A stretch of 23,097 nt of DNA, from the NCBI GenBank assembly GCA_018712665.1, contig DVGP01000242.1:1-23097 (forward strand). The letters run 5' to 3'. Each line of letters begins with the position of its first letter. The stretch's first letter is position 1. The notes beneath the pieces are model-generated. The model saw only the letters and a program-made list of their open reading frames with translations, had not been told where the DNA came from and did not search any database. Below are positions 7,959 through 16,497 of the stretch, piece by piece. This DNA is from Candidatus Pelethomonas intestinigallinarum (GTDB lineage: Bacteria; Bacillota; Clostridia; Oscillospirales; Oscillospiraceae). Both the position numbers and the translations under genes were made by a program.

Positions 7959-8495
7959 TCACTGCCCCAGTCCGTAAAAGCCGGTGACCGGGTCCCGGAA
8001 CAGGGGGAAGCGGGGCGGGACGAAGGTGCAGAGAACAAAGGCCGCGGACAGCAGCAGGAGAAGGACCAGGGCGGACGCCCGGGCCCCGCCCCGGCAGCGC
8101 CAGTCCCGGGCCAGCATCCTCGTCTCCGCGAGAAAAGCCGCGGCAGCGGCCACAAAAAAGATGGCGATATCCACCCACATAACGGAGACGTCCAGGGCCC
8201 CGGTGTAGGTGTAGTAGAGGGCCGGGATCAGCGCCAGCCCCAGGAGGGTGCCCAGGGCCTTGGCGGGCCAAAATCCCCGGGAATACCCGCCCAGGACCGC
8301 CCGCTCCGCCCCGGCCCACAGCAGCATGGGCCAGAACAGCAGCTTCATGTGCTCCCACACCGACTCGTTCACCGCGGCGAAGGGGGCGGCGGCCACGCTC
8401 TCCCCGCTCCACTGGTAGAGGAAGTGGAGGGCGGTCCCCGCCGCGCAGACGAATAAAAATCCTCCCAGCTGCCAGCGGGCCACTCTGCCGCCCAT
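7959..8495 (-). CDS. DUF6512-family membrane protein
   Basis: A 178-aa multi-spanning membrane protein with about five hydrophobic segments. The pattern fits the clostridial DUF6512 family as I remember it: a GTALHFLYQWSG opening, the hallmark FAAVNESVWEHMKLLFWPML, a middle ALYYTYTGAL segment, and a C-terminal FVPPRFPLFRDPVTGFYGL. Function is unknown for the family. The ATG at 8495 follows AAGGGGGAG on the minus strand. It is the third gene of a leftward set, 61 bases after the hydrolase gene. No catalytic motif is visible. Confidence 0.8.
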   Translation of the reverse strand: MGGRVARWQLGGFLFVCAAGTALHFLYQWSGESVAAAPFAAVNESVWEHMKLLFWPMLLWAGAERAVLGGYSRGFWPAKALGTLLGLALIPALYYTYTGALDVSVMWVDIAIFFVAAAAAFLAETRMLARDWRCRGGARASALVLLLLLSAAFVLCTFVPPRFPLFRDPVTGFYGLGQ

Positions 8496-8556
8496 CGCCT
8501 CTCCCCCTTGCCTGTCAACACTTCTCAGGAGAAAGTATATGCGCCCGGGTCCGGTC

Positions 8557-9165
8557 TTATACGGACAGCACCGCCACCTGTGCCGGGGTGTCCGCCGTCA
8601 GCTCCAGACGGTTCGCGTCATAGTGCCGCACCAGCTCTTTGGAAAACAGGGCCAGGAAGGGCTCCACAGTGTCGATCTCCCTCAGGCCGAAGGCCTCCGT
8701 CCGGTAGTGCATGGGCACGATCACCCGTGGGGAGAGGGCCTCCGCCACCGCCTTGGCCCCCCGGGCGTCAATGGTGTAGAAGCCGCCCACCGGGACCAGC
8801 AGGGCGTCGCAGGGCCGGAGGGCCCGGACCTGCTCCGCTGTGAGCTGGCAGCCCAGGTCCCCCAGGTGGACCACGGACAGCCCCTCGGCGGCAAAGCGGC
8901 GGATGGTGTTGGGACCCCGGAGGGCGCCGCCCTGGCCGTCGTGGGAGGAGGGGACCTCCGTGACGGCGAAGGGGTCCTCGCCGCCCTCTGCCAGCGTTAC
9001 ATTTTGGGTGTGGTTGTGGTCAAAGTGGCCGTGGCTGCAGTAGACGGCGTTGGCCCGCGCCGCCGTGTCCGGCAGCCCCGGCACCCCCTGGAAGGGGTCC
9101 ACCAGGACCCGGAAGCCGCCGCTCTCCAGCAGGAAGCAGGAGTGGCCCAGCCAGGTAATGGTCAT
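8557..9165 (-). CDS. Metallo-beta-lactamase-fold metal-dependent hydrolase (UlaG/YtkL-like)
   Basis: A 202-aa cytoplasmic protein of the compact UlaG-like branch of the metallo-beta-lactamase superfamily. It begins MTITWLGHSCFLLESGG. The metal-binding motif SHGHFDHN places His45, His47, Asp49 and His50. Further ligand regions read VPSSHDGQGG, HLGDLG and PMHYRTEAFGL. These are sufficient for a two-metal hydrolase, but the substrate is not evident. The start follows AAAGGAGG at a normal distance. The gene lies 32 bases after the flavodoxin-like gene and before the DUF6512 gene, so the three are probably one transcript. Confidence 0.88.
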   Translation of the reverse strand: MTITWLGHSCFLLESGGFRVLVDPFQGVPGLPDTAARANAVYCSHGHFDHNHTQNVTLAEGGEDPFAVTEVPSSHDGQGGALRGPNTIRRFAAEGLSVVHLGDLGCQLTAEQVRALRPCDALLVPVGGFYTIDARGAKAVAEALSPRVIVPMHYRTEAFGLREIDTVEPFLALFSKELVRHYDANRLELTADTPAQVAVLSV

Positions 9166-9197
9166 GCGACAGTCCTCCTTTTTATCTTCGTCGGTGG

Positions 9198-9818
9198 TCA
9201 GCGGATGAAGTTGGTCTTGACCGGGGGCTCCTGGACAGGGGGCTCCAGGCCCGCCGCCCGGCCGGCCTCAATGGACTTGAGCAGCCAGGCCATGTTGTGG
9301 CCCAGGGTCCGCATGACGGCCAGCCCCTCCTCGTCCCGGCGCACCTCATCGGGGGTGGTGCCGTGGACCATGTTCCAGTACCGGGAGGAGACCACCGGCA
9401 TCTGATTGATGGTAAAGTACTTGTTCAGCTGGTCCAGGGTGGCGGTGGTGCCCGCCCGGCGGGCGGAGGCCACGGCGGCGCCGGGCTTCAGACGCAGATG
9501 CCTGCCCGCGGAGTAGAACAGCCGGTCCAGGGCGGCGGTGATCTGCCCCGAGGCGGCGGCGTAGTGGACCGGGGAGCCCACCACCAGGCCGTCGCATTCC
9601 CGGACCTTCTCCGCGGCGGCGTTCACCACGTCGTCGATCACGCACCGGCCCAGCTTGGCGCAGGCGTTGCAGCCAAGGCACCCGCTGATGGGCGCTTTGC
9701 CAAGCCAAAAAATCTCAGCCTCTACTCCGTCGGATTCCAGAGCTTTGGCCACTTCCGCCAGAGCGGTATAGGTGCAGCCCTTCTCATGGGGGCTTCCGTT
9801 GAGCAGCAGTACTTTCAT
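9198..9818 (-). CDS. Flavodoxin-family NAD(P)H-dependent FMN oxidoreductase
   Basis: A 206-aa soluble flavoprotein of the NADPH-dependent FMN reductase superfamily. The FMN phosphate loop is LLLNGSPHEKGCTYTAL at the N-terminus. It is followed by a Cys-rich CLGCNACAKLGRC segment typical of clostridial family members and GSPVHYAAASGQITAALDR, which contacts FMN. The frame extends upstream, but the ATG at 9818 gives the family N-terminus and follows AAGGAGGTC by seven bases. First gene of the leftward set, with its own promoter. Physiological electron acceptor unknown; quinone, nitro compound or disulfide reduction are possible. Confidence 0.88.
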   Translation of the reverse strand: MKVLLLNGSPHEKGCTYTALAEVAKALESDGVEAEIFWLGKAPISGCLGCNACAKLGRCVIDDVVNAAAEKVRECDGLVVGSPVHYAAASGQITAALDRLFYSAGRHLRLKPGAAVASARRAGTTATLDQLNKYFTINQMPVVSSRYWNMVHGTTPDEVRRDEEGLAVMRTLGHNMAWLLKSIEAGRAAGLEPPVQEPPVKTNFIR

Positions 9819-10136
9819 AAAAAACGACCTCCTTGCAGCCATGAATTCTATCTCCAGTATACCAGAGTTTTTGAGGAGATGCAATGCGGCGGTGCAGAAT
9901 CAATATGCATAGCTGTGAGGAATATACCTTGTGAATTAGCGCAAAAATATGGTATATTGGGGAAATAAACAGGGCGTTCTGCTGACGCATCCAGAAATAG
10001 ATAAATATTTATACAAAACATGATGAAAAACTATTGACAAATCGCGCCTGCCGTGATATGCTCCCTAACAATCTCCCCCGGTGTCTCGGGGAGAGGAAAT
10101 TGGATGAGAGATCGGATCGATGAAAGGAAGATCGCA
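9819..10136. promoter_or_regulatory. Divergent intergenic region with two promoters
   Basis: The 318-base AT-richer gap separates the leftward flavodoxin set from the rightward amino-acid transporter. On the minus strand TTGCAT (9879-9884) and TATACT (9856-9861), 17 bases apart, form a promoter for the flavodoxin set. On the plus strand TTGACA (10034-10039) and TATGCT (10057-10062), also 17 apart, serve the transporter. A further weak plus-strand candidate is TTGTGA (9929-9934) with TATATT (9953-9958). The transporter leader carries a short GC hairpin, CTCCCCC/CGGGGAG (10073-10093). No riboswitch is recognised. Confidence 0.72.
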
Positions 10137-10991
10137 ATGAAGAAGTTTTTGAGTTTGGTTCTGGCCCTGGCCCTGGCCCTGAGTCTGGCCGCCTGCGGCG
10201 GTACGGGCAACAATGGCGGCAATACCACCGGCAACGGCGGGAATGCCAATACCAGCGCCGACACGAATACAAGTGCGGATGCCGATACCGGCGACGATGC
10301 CGGCGAGGCCGGGTTCACCACCGTGGAGGAGGGCAAGCTCATCATGTCCACCAACGCCGCCTTCCCTCCCTATGAGATGACCACCGACGACGGCGGCTTT
10401 GAGGGCATCGACGTGGAGATCGCCCAGGCCATCGCCGAGAAGCTGGGCCTGGAGCTCCAGATCGACGACATGGATTTCACCGCCGCCCTGGAGGCTGTTC
10501 AGGCCGGCATGAGCGACATGGCCATGGCGGGCATCACCGTTAATGAGGAGCGTCTGGCGGTCATGGATTTCTCCGACACCTACGCCACCGGTGTTCAGGT
10601 GGTCATCGTCAAGGAGGGCTCCGACGTGACCCTGGACAACCTGGGCGAGCAGCTCATCGGCGTGCAGAACGGCACCACCGGCTGGCAGTTCTGCAGCGAC
10701 GACTTCGGCGACGACCATGTGGCCGCTTTCGATAACGGCATTACCGCCGTGCAGGCCCTGGTAAACGACCAGGTGGACTGCGTGGTCATCGACCAGGGTC
10801 CTGCCGAGGTGTTTGTCTCCGAGAACCCCGGCCTGACCATCCTGGAGACGGAGTACGCCATTGAGGACTACGCCATCGGTGTGAACAAGGGCAACACCGC
10901 CCTGCTGGACGCCATTAACGGGGCTCTGGCTGAGCTCCAGGAGGACGGCACCATCCAGTCCATCATCGACAAATATATCAGCGCTGAATAA
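10137..10991 (+). CDS. Amino-acid ABC transporter substrate-binding lipoprotein
   Basis: Extracellular binding protein that delivers a polar amino acid to the permease encoded next. The 284-aa precursor has a signal peptide with lipobox LAAC, so Cys20 would be lipidated. A Gly/Asn/Thr-rich linker follows, then a type II periplasmic-binding-protein domain of the SBP_bac_3 kind with MSTNAAFPPYEM, GIDVEIAQAIAEKLG, MDFTAALEAVQAGMSDMAMAG and ITVNEERLAVMDFSDTY. The ATG at 10137 follows GAAAGGAAG. Ligand specificity (glutamine, cystine, arginine or other) cannot be read from sequence. A hairpin terminator before the permease gene probably gives this gene extra expression. Confidence 0.93.
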   Translation: MKKFLSLVLALALALSLAACGGTGNNGGNTTGNGGNANTSADTNTSADADTGDDAGEAGFTTVEEGKLIMSTNAAFPPYEMTTDDGGFEGIDVEIAQAIAEKLGLELQIDDMDFTAALEAVQAGMSDMAMAGITVNEERLAVMDFSDTYATGVQVVIVKEGSDVTLDNLGEQLIGVQNGTTGWQFCSDDFGDDHVAAFDNGITAVQALVNDQVDCVVIDQGPAEVFVSENPGLTILETEYAIEDYAIGVNKGNTALLDAINGALAELQEDGTIQSIIDKYISAE

Positions 10992-11009
10992 TTTTGGCAC
11001 ATATCCCGC

Positions 11010-11037
11010 AAAAGGGGCGGCTCTTGCCGCCCTTTTT
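11010..11037 (+). terminator. Internal terminator/attenuator after the binding-protein gene
   Basis: GGGCGGC (11015-11021), loop TCTT and GCCGCCC (11026-11032) form a stable stem extended by A/T pairs and followed by Ts. It lies between the lipoprotein and permease genes, where partial termination would yield more binding protein than membrane components. Confidence 0.75.
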
Positions 11038-11068
11038 GCCATGAACAGACATCAAGGAGGGAAGAGAT

Positions 11069-11842
11069 ATGGCTCTGTCCCAGCTGTATGAGACCTGGGA
11101 TGCCCTGTCCCGGTCCGGGACCGACCTGGCCTGGTGGCAGGATTTCTTTATCGGCTTCTATCGGGCCTTTATCGAGGAGGACCGCTGGCAGCAGTACTTA
11201 GAGGGGACGGGGACCACCCTGGTGGCCACCGCCCTGGCCCTGCTCATGGGCGTGATTCTGGGTGTTGTGGTGGCTGTGGTCCGCACCGCTCACGACCAGC
11301 AGCGCCCCGGCCGGAAGAAGAACCCCGTTTTGGGTGCAGTCAACGCCATTTTCAGGGTATATGTCACCGTTATCCGGGGCACCCCCATGATGCTCCAGCT
11401 GCTGATTTGGGCCTTTGTGGTGTTTAAGAGCCGCCAGTATACGCTGGTGGGCATCTTCGGCCTCGGCATCAACTCCGGCGCCTATGTGTCCGAGATCATT
11501 CGGGGCGGCCTGATGGCGGTGGACGGCGGCCAGATGGAGGCCGGACGATCTCTGGGCATGAATTATTTTGATACCATGCGGTTCATCGTCATCCCTCAGG
11601 CGATCAAGGCGATCCTGCCCTCCTTGGGCAATGAATTCATCATCCTGTTGAAGGATACCTCCCTGCTGTCCATGATCAGCGGGCAGGAGCTGCTGTACTT
11701 TGCCCAGGCCGTTGCCACCCGCACCTATAATCAGATGTTTCCGCTCATCGGAGCGGCCTGCATCTACCTGGTGCTGGTGCTGATCTTCACCTGGCTGCTG
11801 GGCAAGCTGGAAAGGAGGCTGCGTCAAAGTGATCGACGTTAA
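11069..11842 (+). CDS. Amino-acid ABC transporter permease
   Basis: Inner-membrane subunit of the polar amino-acid uptake family (HisM/GlnP type). The 257-aa protein has an amphipathic N-terminal stretch, then about five transmembrane segments. The domain opens with YLEGTGTTLVATALALLMG, continues with VIRGTPMMLQLLIW and carries the EAA loop around GGQMEAGRSLGMNYFDTMR and IVIPQAIKAILPSLGNEFI, which couples to the ATPase. An AAGGAGGG site precedes the ATG at 11069. Its 3' end overlaps the ATPase gene by 14 bases, indicating translational coupling. Confidence 0.94.
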   Translation: MALSQLYETWDALSRSGTDLAWWQDFFIGFYRAFIEEDRWQQYLEGTGTTLVATALALLMGVILGVVVAVVRTAHDQQRPGRKKNPVLGAVNAIFRVYVTVIRGTPMMLQLLIWAFVVFKSRQYTLVGIFGLGINSGAYVSEIIRGGLMAVDGGQMEAGRSLGMNYFDTMRFIVIPQAIKAILPSLGNEFIILLKDTSLLSMISGQELLYFAQAVATRTYNQMFPLIGAACIYLVLVLIFTWLLGKLERRLRQSDRR

Positions 11843-12551
11843 GGATTTGAAGAAGTCCTTCGGAGACCACCAGGTCCTCAAGGGCATCACCACCCACATC
11901 GACGTGGGGGAGAAGCTGGTCATCATCGGCCCCTCCGGCTCCGGAAAATCTACCTTTCTGCGGAGCTTGAACCTGCTGGAGCTCCCCACCAGCGGCACCA
12001 TCACCTTTGACGGGCAGGTCATCACGGATCCCAAGGTGGACATCGACAAGGTGCGGCGGAAGATGGGCATGGTGTTCCAGCACTTCAATCTGTTTCCCAA
12101 CATGACCGTCCAGCGGAATATCACCCTGGCTCCGGTGCGCACAGGGCTCATGGGCCAGAAGGAGGCCGATGAGGAGGCCCTGCGGCTGCTGCGCCGGGTG
12201 GGGCTGGAGGAGAAGGCCGGCGCCTATCCCAACCAGCTCTCCGGCGGACAGAAGCAGCGCATGGCCATCGTCCGGGCCATGGCCATGCGGCCCAAGGTCA
12301 TGCTCTTTGACGAGCCCACCTCTGCCCTGGACCCGGAGATGGTGGGAGAGGTGCTGGAGGTTATGAAGGAGCTGGCGGAGGAGGGCATGACCATGGTGGT
12401 GGTCACCCACGAGATGGGCTTTGCCCGGGAGGTGGGCACCCGGGTCATGTTCATGGACGAGGGCGTCATCATGGAGGAGAACACCCCGGCGGAGCTCTTC
12501 GCCCACCCCCAGTGCGAGAGGCTTCAGTCCTTCCTGGCAAAGGTGCTGTAA
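11829..12551 (+). CDS. Amino-acid ABC transporter ATP-binding protein
   Basis: ATPase that powers the importer encoded by the two preceding genes. The 240-aa protein is complete: Walker A GPSGSGKST, Q-loop VFQHFNLFPNMTV, signature LSGGQKQRMAIVRAMAM, Walker B VMLFDEPTSALDP and the switch histidine in VVVTHEMGFA. The start is a GTG at 11829 inside the end of the permease gene, preceded by AAGGAGG and giving the family N-terminus IDVKDLKKSFGDHQVLKGI. A terminator follows directly. Confidence 0.95.
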   Translation: MIDVKDLKKSFGDHQVLKGITTHIDVGEKLVIIGPSGSGKSTFLRSLNLLELPTSGTITFDGQVITDPKVDIDKVRRKMGMVFQHFNLFPNMTVQRNITLAPVRTGLMGQKEADEEALRLLRRVGLEEKAGAYPNQLSGGQKQRMAIVRAMAMRPKVMLFDEPTSALDPEMVGEVLEVMKELAEEGMTMVVVTHEMGFAREVGTRVMFMDEGVIMEENTPAELFAHPQCERLQSFLAKVL

Positions 12552-12557
12552 TTACGA

Positions 12558-12588
12558 GGCGTGGGACCTGCGGGCCCCACGCCTTTTT
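12558..12588 (+). terminator. Terminator of the amino-acid transporter operon
   Basis: GGCGTGGG (12558-12565) pairs with CCCACGCC (12576-12583) and is followed by TTTTT. It begins seven bases after the ATPase stop codon. Confidence 0.88.
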
Positions 12589-12653
12589 GCGTGGGCACGA
12601 AAGTCCCCCGTATCATAAAGCTGTGGGGTCAAGGCCCCCGGAAAACGATCCTC

Positions 12654-12682
12654 TTGCGATTTTCTTCCGCGCCCCTTATAAT
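12654..12682 (+). promoter_or_regulatory. SigA-type promoter of the radical SAM gene
   Basis: TTGCGA (12654-12659), a 17-base spacer and a perfect TATAAT (12677-12682). Transcription would begin about 25 bases before the GTG start codon, leaving a short leader with the GGGAGG ribosome-binding site. Confidence 0.8.
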
Positions 12683-12713
12683 AGCAGAGAAAAAGAACGG
12701 GGGAGGAAAAACT

Positions 12714-13583
12714 GTGATCTGTGCCATCTGTCCCAGGCGGTGCATGGCCCGCCGGGATGCGCAAGCCGGGGAGGGCTTCTGCGGCCTGCCCGCCACGCCG
12801 GTGGTGGCCCGGGCGGGGCTCCACCTCTGGGAGGAGCCCTGCGTCAGCGGCGTCCGGGGCAGCGGGGCGGTGTTCTTCTCCGGCTGCGTCCTCCGGTGCG
12901 TCTACTGCCAGAACCACGCCATCAGCCACGAAAACTTTGGAAAGCCCGTATCCGTGGAGCGGCTGCGGGAGATCTTTTGGGAGCTCATCGGCCAGGGGGC
13001 CCACAACATCAACCTGGTGAGCCCAACCCCCTTTGCCCCCGCCATCCGGGAGGCCCTGGCGGAGCCTCTGCCGGTGCCGGTGGTGTGGAACACCGGGGGC
13101 TATGAGCGGGTGGAGACCCTCCGGTCCCTGGAGGGGAAGGTCCAGGTGTGGCTGCCGGACTTGAAGTACGTGGACAGCGGCCTGTCCCAAGACCTCAGCG
13201 GGGCGGCGGACTACTTCGATGCGGCCTCCGCCGCCATAGAGGAGATGGTCCGCCAGACTGGGGACTATGTGCTGGAGGCCGGCCTTCTAAAAAGAGGGGT
13301 TCTGATCCGCCACCTGATGCTGCCGGGGCAGTTGGAGAACACCAAGGCGGTGCTGGACTGGGTGGCGGAGACCTTCCGGCCCGGCCAGGTCCTCCTCTCC
13401 CTCATGGCCCAGTACACCCCCCAGCCGGGGGCGGAGGGCCTGCTCTCCCGCCGGGTCACCGGGGCGGAGTACCGCGCGGCCCAGCGGTACATGGAGAACC
13501 TGGGGATCACCGACGGCTACTGCCAGGACGCCGCCTCCGCCAGGGCGGAGTACACCCCGGATTTCGACTTGACAGGCGTATAA
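12714..13583 (+). CDS. PflX-like radical SAM protein (COG1313 type)
   Basis: A 289-aa radical SAM enzyme related to pyruvate-formate-lyase-activating enzymes. The SAM [4Fe-4S] motif is CVLRCVYCQN with Cys58, Cys62 and Cys65. An N-terminal cysteine cluster (Cys3, Cys6, Cys10, Cys23 in MICAICPRRCMAR...GFCG) may bind a second cluster. The segments VARAGLHLWEEPCVSG and GAHNINLVSPTPFAPAI are hallmarks of the uncharacterised PflX group as I know it. The frame is open further upstream, but the GTG at 12714 follows GGGAGG by seven bases and sits just after a perfect -10 box. It is a single-gene unit with its own promoter and terminators. No glycyl-radical partner is encoded nearby, so its target is unknown. 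Confidence 0.87.
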   Translation: MICAICPRRCMARRDAQAGEGFCGLPATPVVARAGLHLWEEPCVSGVRGSGAVFFSGCVLRCVYCQNHAISHENFGKPVSVERLREIFWELIGQGAHNINLVSPTPFAPAIREALAEPLPVPVVWNTGGYERVETLRSLEGKVQVWLPDLKYVDSGLSQDLSGAADYFDAASAAIEEMVRQTGDYVLEAGLLKRGVLIRHLMLPGQLENTKAVLDWVAETFRPGQVLLSLMAQYTPQPGAEGLLSRRVTGAEYRAAQRYMENLGITDGYCQDAASARAEYTPDFDLTGV

Positions 13584-13614
13584 AACTTCACGCGCCCAGG
13601 CGCAGGAAGCTTTT

Positions 13615-13653
13615 GCGCATATGGGCCGCCCCGGCCCATGCGCTTTTGATTTT
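13615..13653 (+). terminator. Terminator of the radical SAM gene
   Basis: GCGCATATGGGCC (13615-13627) pairs with GGCCCATGCGC (13633-13643), with an AT bulge, and is followed by TTTTGATTTT. It begins 31 bases after the stop codon. Confidence 0.75.
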
Positions 13654-13708
13654 ATGGCCGTGCCGCTGAGAGCGACACATGGCCAATTTTGCGCTGCCTC
13701 TGCACGGC

Positions 13709-13756
13709 AAAAAAAGCATGGCCCCTGGAGAGTGCTCTCCAGGGGCCATGTTTTTT
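13709..13756. terminator. Strong bidirectional terminator
   Basis: A perfect 16-bp stem, CATGGCCCCTGGAGAG (13717-13732) with CTCTCCAGGGGCCATG (13735-13750), is flanked by seven As on the left and six Ts on the right, so it can stop transcription from either strand. It separates the rightward radical SAM gene from the leftward SLH glycosidase gene, which ends at 13852. Confidence 0.92.
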
Positions 13757-13851
13757 GTGTCAGCCGCCGCGGCAGATATCCCGGCGTGTCTCCCCGGTTC
13801 CGCCCATCGGGGAGGACGGGAGCAGGGGAGTTGTCCTCTTTGAATACCGTA

Positions 13852-16254
13852 TTACGGCATGGTGGCCAGCACCTTGCAGATGGCGGCCCGGGTCATGGTG
13901 CCGTAGGGGTCCAGGCGGCCGTCGCTGCCGCCGATGACGTCCAGATAGATCAGGGCCCGGAAGTAGGGCAGGGCATAGTCGGGGATCTCCCCGGCATCGG
14001 CAAACTGGCTGAGGTCCACCACAGCCGGGGTGTTGTCGGGCAGGTCGGGCTCATAGCCCTCCATGGGAGCGTCGGCGCCGGTGGCCACCTGATCGTCCTC
14101 CTCGACGGGCGGGATCTCCGCCGCGGCGGAGGCGTCGATCACCTCCGGCAGCTCGCCGTTCCGCTCCAGGCTCCGGCCCAGCATGGTCACCGCGTCGGCC
14201 CGGGTCAGGGTGGACTGGGGCTGGAAGACCACGGTGCCGTCGTTCAGGGTGACGCCGCCCACGATGCCCAGGGTGTACATGGCCCGCACCGCGTCGGCGG
14301 CCCAGGCGTCCACCTGGTCCATATCGGCGAAGGGGACCCCGGCGGAGGCGTACTGAGCGGTATCAATGCCCAGGTATCGGGCCAGCAGCACCGCGAATTC
14401 CGCTCTCGTCACGCCGTTGTCGGGATAGGCGTAGAGCTGGCCGTCCACCTCCACGCCGGTGAGGATGCCCTGGTGGTACAGGGAGGCCATGAAGGTGACG
14501 CCCCAGTGGCCGTCGGTGTCCACAAAGGGGGAGTCGGCGTCCAAGGTCAGCTGGATGGACACGGTCATATTCCCCTTGGATACGGTGACCGTGCCGCTGC
14601 CCTCGGTGTAGTTGGTGGTCACCACGCCGTCGGCGCTGATGGTGCCCAGGGCCGGGTCAATGGTGTAGGTGAAGTCGCTGGGATCGGTCTCCAGCTCCAG
14701 GTGGTTGTAGAGGACGGACACGTCGATCTCCGCCGTGTCGCCGGGAACCATGGTCACGGAGGTGGTCTCGCTGCCGTCCCACAGAACGGTCATCTCGTCG
14801 GGGGTGTCCACCACCAGGACGTCTACCGAGGCGCTCATATCCTCCCAGTAGGCGGTGATGGTGACCAGGCCGCTCTCCTGGGGGGCCACAAAGTCGCCGT
14901 CCACGATCTCCCCGGCGGTGGCGGCGAGCTCCACCTCCTCATCCCAGATCGGGAGGTAGTCCCCGTCCACCAGGTTGGCGCTGAGGGACACTGTGTGGCC
15001 CGGCAACACCACCGGCGCGTCGGCGGACAGGTAGATGTGGTCGGGCCGGTCGTCCCCCTCGATCTCAGCCAGCAGCAGCAGGTGGTTGGACACCCTCCGC
15101 TGGGAGCCGTCGCTGGGGGAGTTGATGACCTGGGCCGTTTCGCTGTCGGGCTTGGAGGCCATGGCGGTGGTGGAGCCGCCGCCGTCAAAGCAGATGGCGG
15201 TGACGCAGCCCAGCTCCGCCATTCGCTGGGCCAGCACGTTCAGGGACGCGCCCATGCTGTAGTCGGTCTGCCGGCCGTCGATGGTGTAGAGGACCAGCTG
15301 GCCGTCCGCCGTCAGGCCGGCGGCGGTGCGGGGGGCGGCCTCCACCTTGTAGTCCGTCTTGGCCACGCCGTTCTCCACCAGCAGGTACATGGCGCCCACC
15401 GCCTCGGTGACGCCGTACCAGTCGGAGTTCGCGGTGAAGGAGACGGTGGCCTGGGTGCCGGGCACGAGGCCCCGAAGGAAGGCCAGGCCCTCCGCCGTAC
15501 CGGTGGCGGCGGCGGTGAAGGCCACCTGATCCTCCCGGAGGGTCAGGGCGGCAGCCTCCTCAGCGGTCTGCTCCAGGACCTGCTCCACCACCACCGTCAG
15601 CTCCCCGCCGATGGCGGCCTCGCCGTCCACGATGGTGCACACCACACTGACGCCGGCGCTGGTGGCTCCGGTGGTGTGGCTGGCGTTGTAGTCATAGGTC
15701 ATCAGCGTCACGCCGCCGTTTTCCACCCGGGGCTTGTTGATGGCCGCCAGGGTCAGCCGCTGGCCGTACCAGTCGGCGGCGGTGATGGTCAGATTCGGGC
15801 TGCCCATGACCACGCTGCCGTCCTCCCGGAAGCCTACGGCATAGTAGTTGGAGGAGCCGGAGAGGATCTCCCCCTCCGAGATCAGCACGCCCAGGGGGTA
15901 GCCGGTGACGGTGTCGTAGAAGTCGCCGTTGATGGAGCCCACCACCCGGTAGCCCATGGACTCGTAGGTCTGGGCGGCGGAGGCGGCGGTAAGGCGGTCG
16001 CACACGGACACGCCGTAGGCCGCCGCGGCAAAGATACGCCCGCTCTCATAGGGGTCATAGGTGATGTAGCTCTCCCGGCGGGGCTGGTCATAGCCGCCGC
16101 TCCAGTAGATGTTCTCACTGAGGGTCACGCCGTCGTGGAGCTGGGTCTCCCGCAGCCACACCTCATCGCCGTAGGCGGCGGAGTAGGCGGCGGCGGAGGG
16201 TCCCAGAGCCAGGACCAGTGCCAGGGTCAGGATCAGGGATACTGCTCGTTTCAT
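13852..16254 (-). CDS. Cell-surface phosphodiester glycosidase (NAGPA-like) with SLH domains
   Basis: An 800-aa exported protein with a cleavable-looking signal peptide (residues 1-22). The phosphodiester glycosidase domain (about 70-380) shows GSINGDFYD near its start and ICFDGGGSTTAMA near its end, and would act on phosphodiester-linked sugars of glycans or wall polymers. Two beta-sandwich-like segments follow (about 400-560). Three SLH modules end the protein: DTDGHWGVTFMASLYHQGIL, ADAVRAMYTLGIVGGV with RADAVTMLGRSL, and YFRALIYLDVIGG with TRAAICKVLATMP. They would bind pyruvylated wall polymer. The frame stays open about 300 codons upstream, but that part lies antisense to the phosphoesterase gene; the ATG at 16254 has AAGGAGATC before it and begins the signal peptide. 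Substrate unknown. Confidence 0.9.
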   Translation of the reverse strand: MKRAVSLILTLALVLALGPSAAAYSAAYGDEVWLRETQLHDGVTLSENIYWSGGYDQPRRESYITYDPYESGRIFAAAAYGVSVCDRLTAASAAQTYESMGYRVVGSINGDFYDTVTGYPLGVLISEGEILSGSSNYYAVGFREDGSVVMGSPNLTITAADWYGQRLTLAAINKPRVENGGVTLMTYDYNASHTTGATSAGVSVVCTIVDGEAAIGGELTVVVEQVLEQTAEEAAALTLREDQVAFTAAATGTAEGLAFLRGLVPGTQATVSFTANSDWYGVTEAVGAMYLLVENGVAKTDYKVEAAPRTAAGLTADGQLVLYTIDGRQTDYSMGASLNVLAQRMAELGCVTAICFDGGGSTTAMASKPDSETAQVINSPSDGSQRRVSNHLLLLAEIEGDDRPDHIYLSADAPVVLPGHTVSLSANLVDGDYLPIWDEEVELAATAGEIVDGDFVAPQESGLVTITAYWEDMSASVDVLVVDTPDEMTVLWDGSETTSVTMVPGDTAEIDVSVLYNHLELETDPSDFTYTIDPALGTISADGVVTTNYTEGSGTVTVSKGNMTVSIQLTLDADSPFVDTDGHWGVTFMASLYHQGILTGVEVDGQLYAYPDNGVTRAEFAVLLARYLGIDTAQYASAGVPFADMDQVDAWAADAVRAMYTLGIVGGVTLNDGTVVFQPQSTLTRADAVTMLGRSLERNGELPEVIDASAAAEIPPVEEDDQVATGADAPMEGYEPDLPDNTPAVVDLSQFADAGEIPDYALPYFRALIYLDVIGGSDGRLDPYGTMTRAAICKVLATMP

Positions 16255-16329
16255 GGGATCTCCTTTTCTAAGTACATGTGGTGCCTTTGGACTGACCCGG
16301 GCCGGCCCCGGGTAACATAATACCTTCCA

Positions 16330-16358
16330 ACTATACCACAGCGGCCAGGAAATGTCCA
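16330..16358 (-). promoter_or_regulatory. Promoter of the SLH glycosidase gene
   Basis: On the minus strand TGGACA (16353-16358) and TATAGT (16330-16335) are 17 bases apart, about 75 bases before the glycosidase ATG. Confidence 0.65.
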
Positions 16359-16435
16359 CCATTCTTCCATGGAAAAGTTTTCCCGCCCCTTCGAGGGCCT
16401 CTGCCCCGGGGCGACGATTTTTTCCCTCTCCCCCC

Positions 16436-16464
16436 TTGGTATTTCCTCCGGGCTGTGCTATACT
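16436..16464 (+). promoter_or_regulatory. Promoter of the metallophosphoesterase gene
   Basis: TTGGTA (16436-16441), 17 bases, then TATACT (16459-16464), about 33 bases before the ATG at 16498. With the leftward promoter it forms a divergent pair in the 243-base gap. Confidence 0.7.
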
Positions 16465-16497
16465 ATATTGTCTCATTTTACGAAAGGATGCGTTTTC

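Noticed and set aside
13621..16320. Plus-strand open frame of 899 codons
   Set aside because: It lies antisense to the SLH glycosidase gene and encodes low-complexity Gly/His/Val-rich sequence with no domain, a frame shadow of GC-rich coding DNA.
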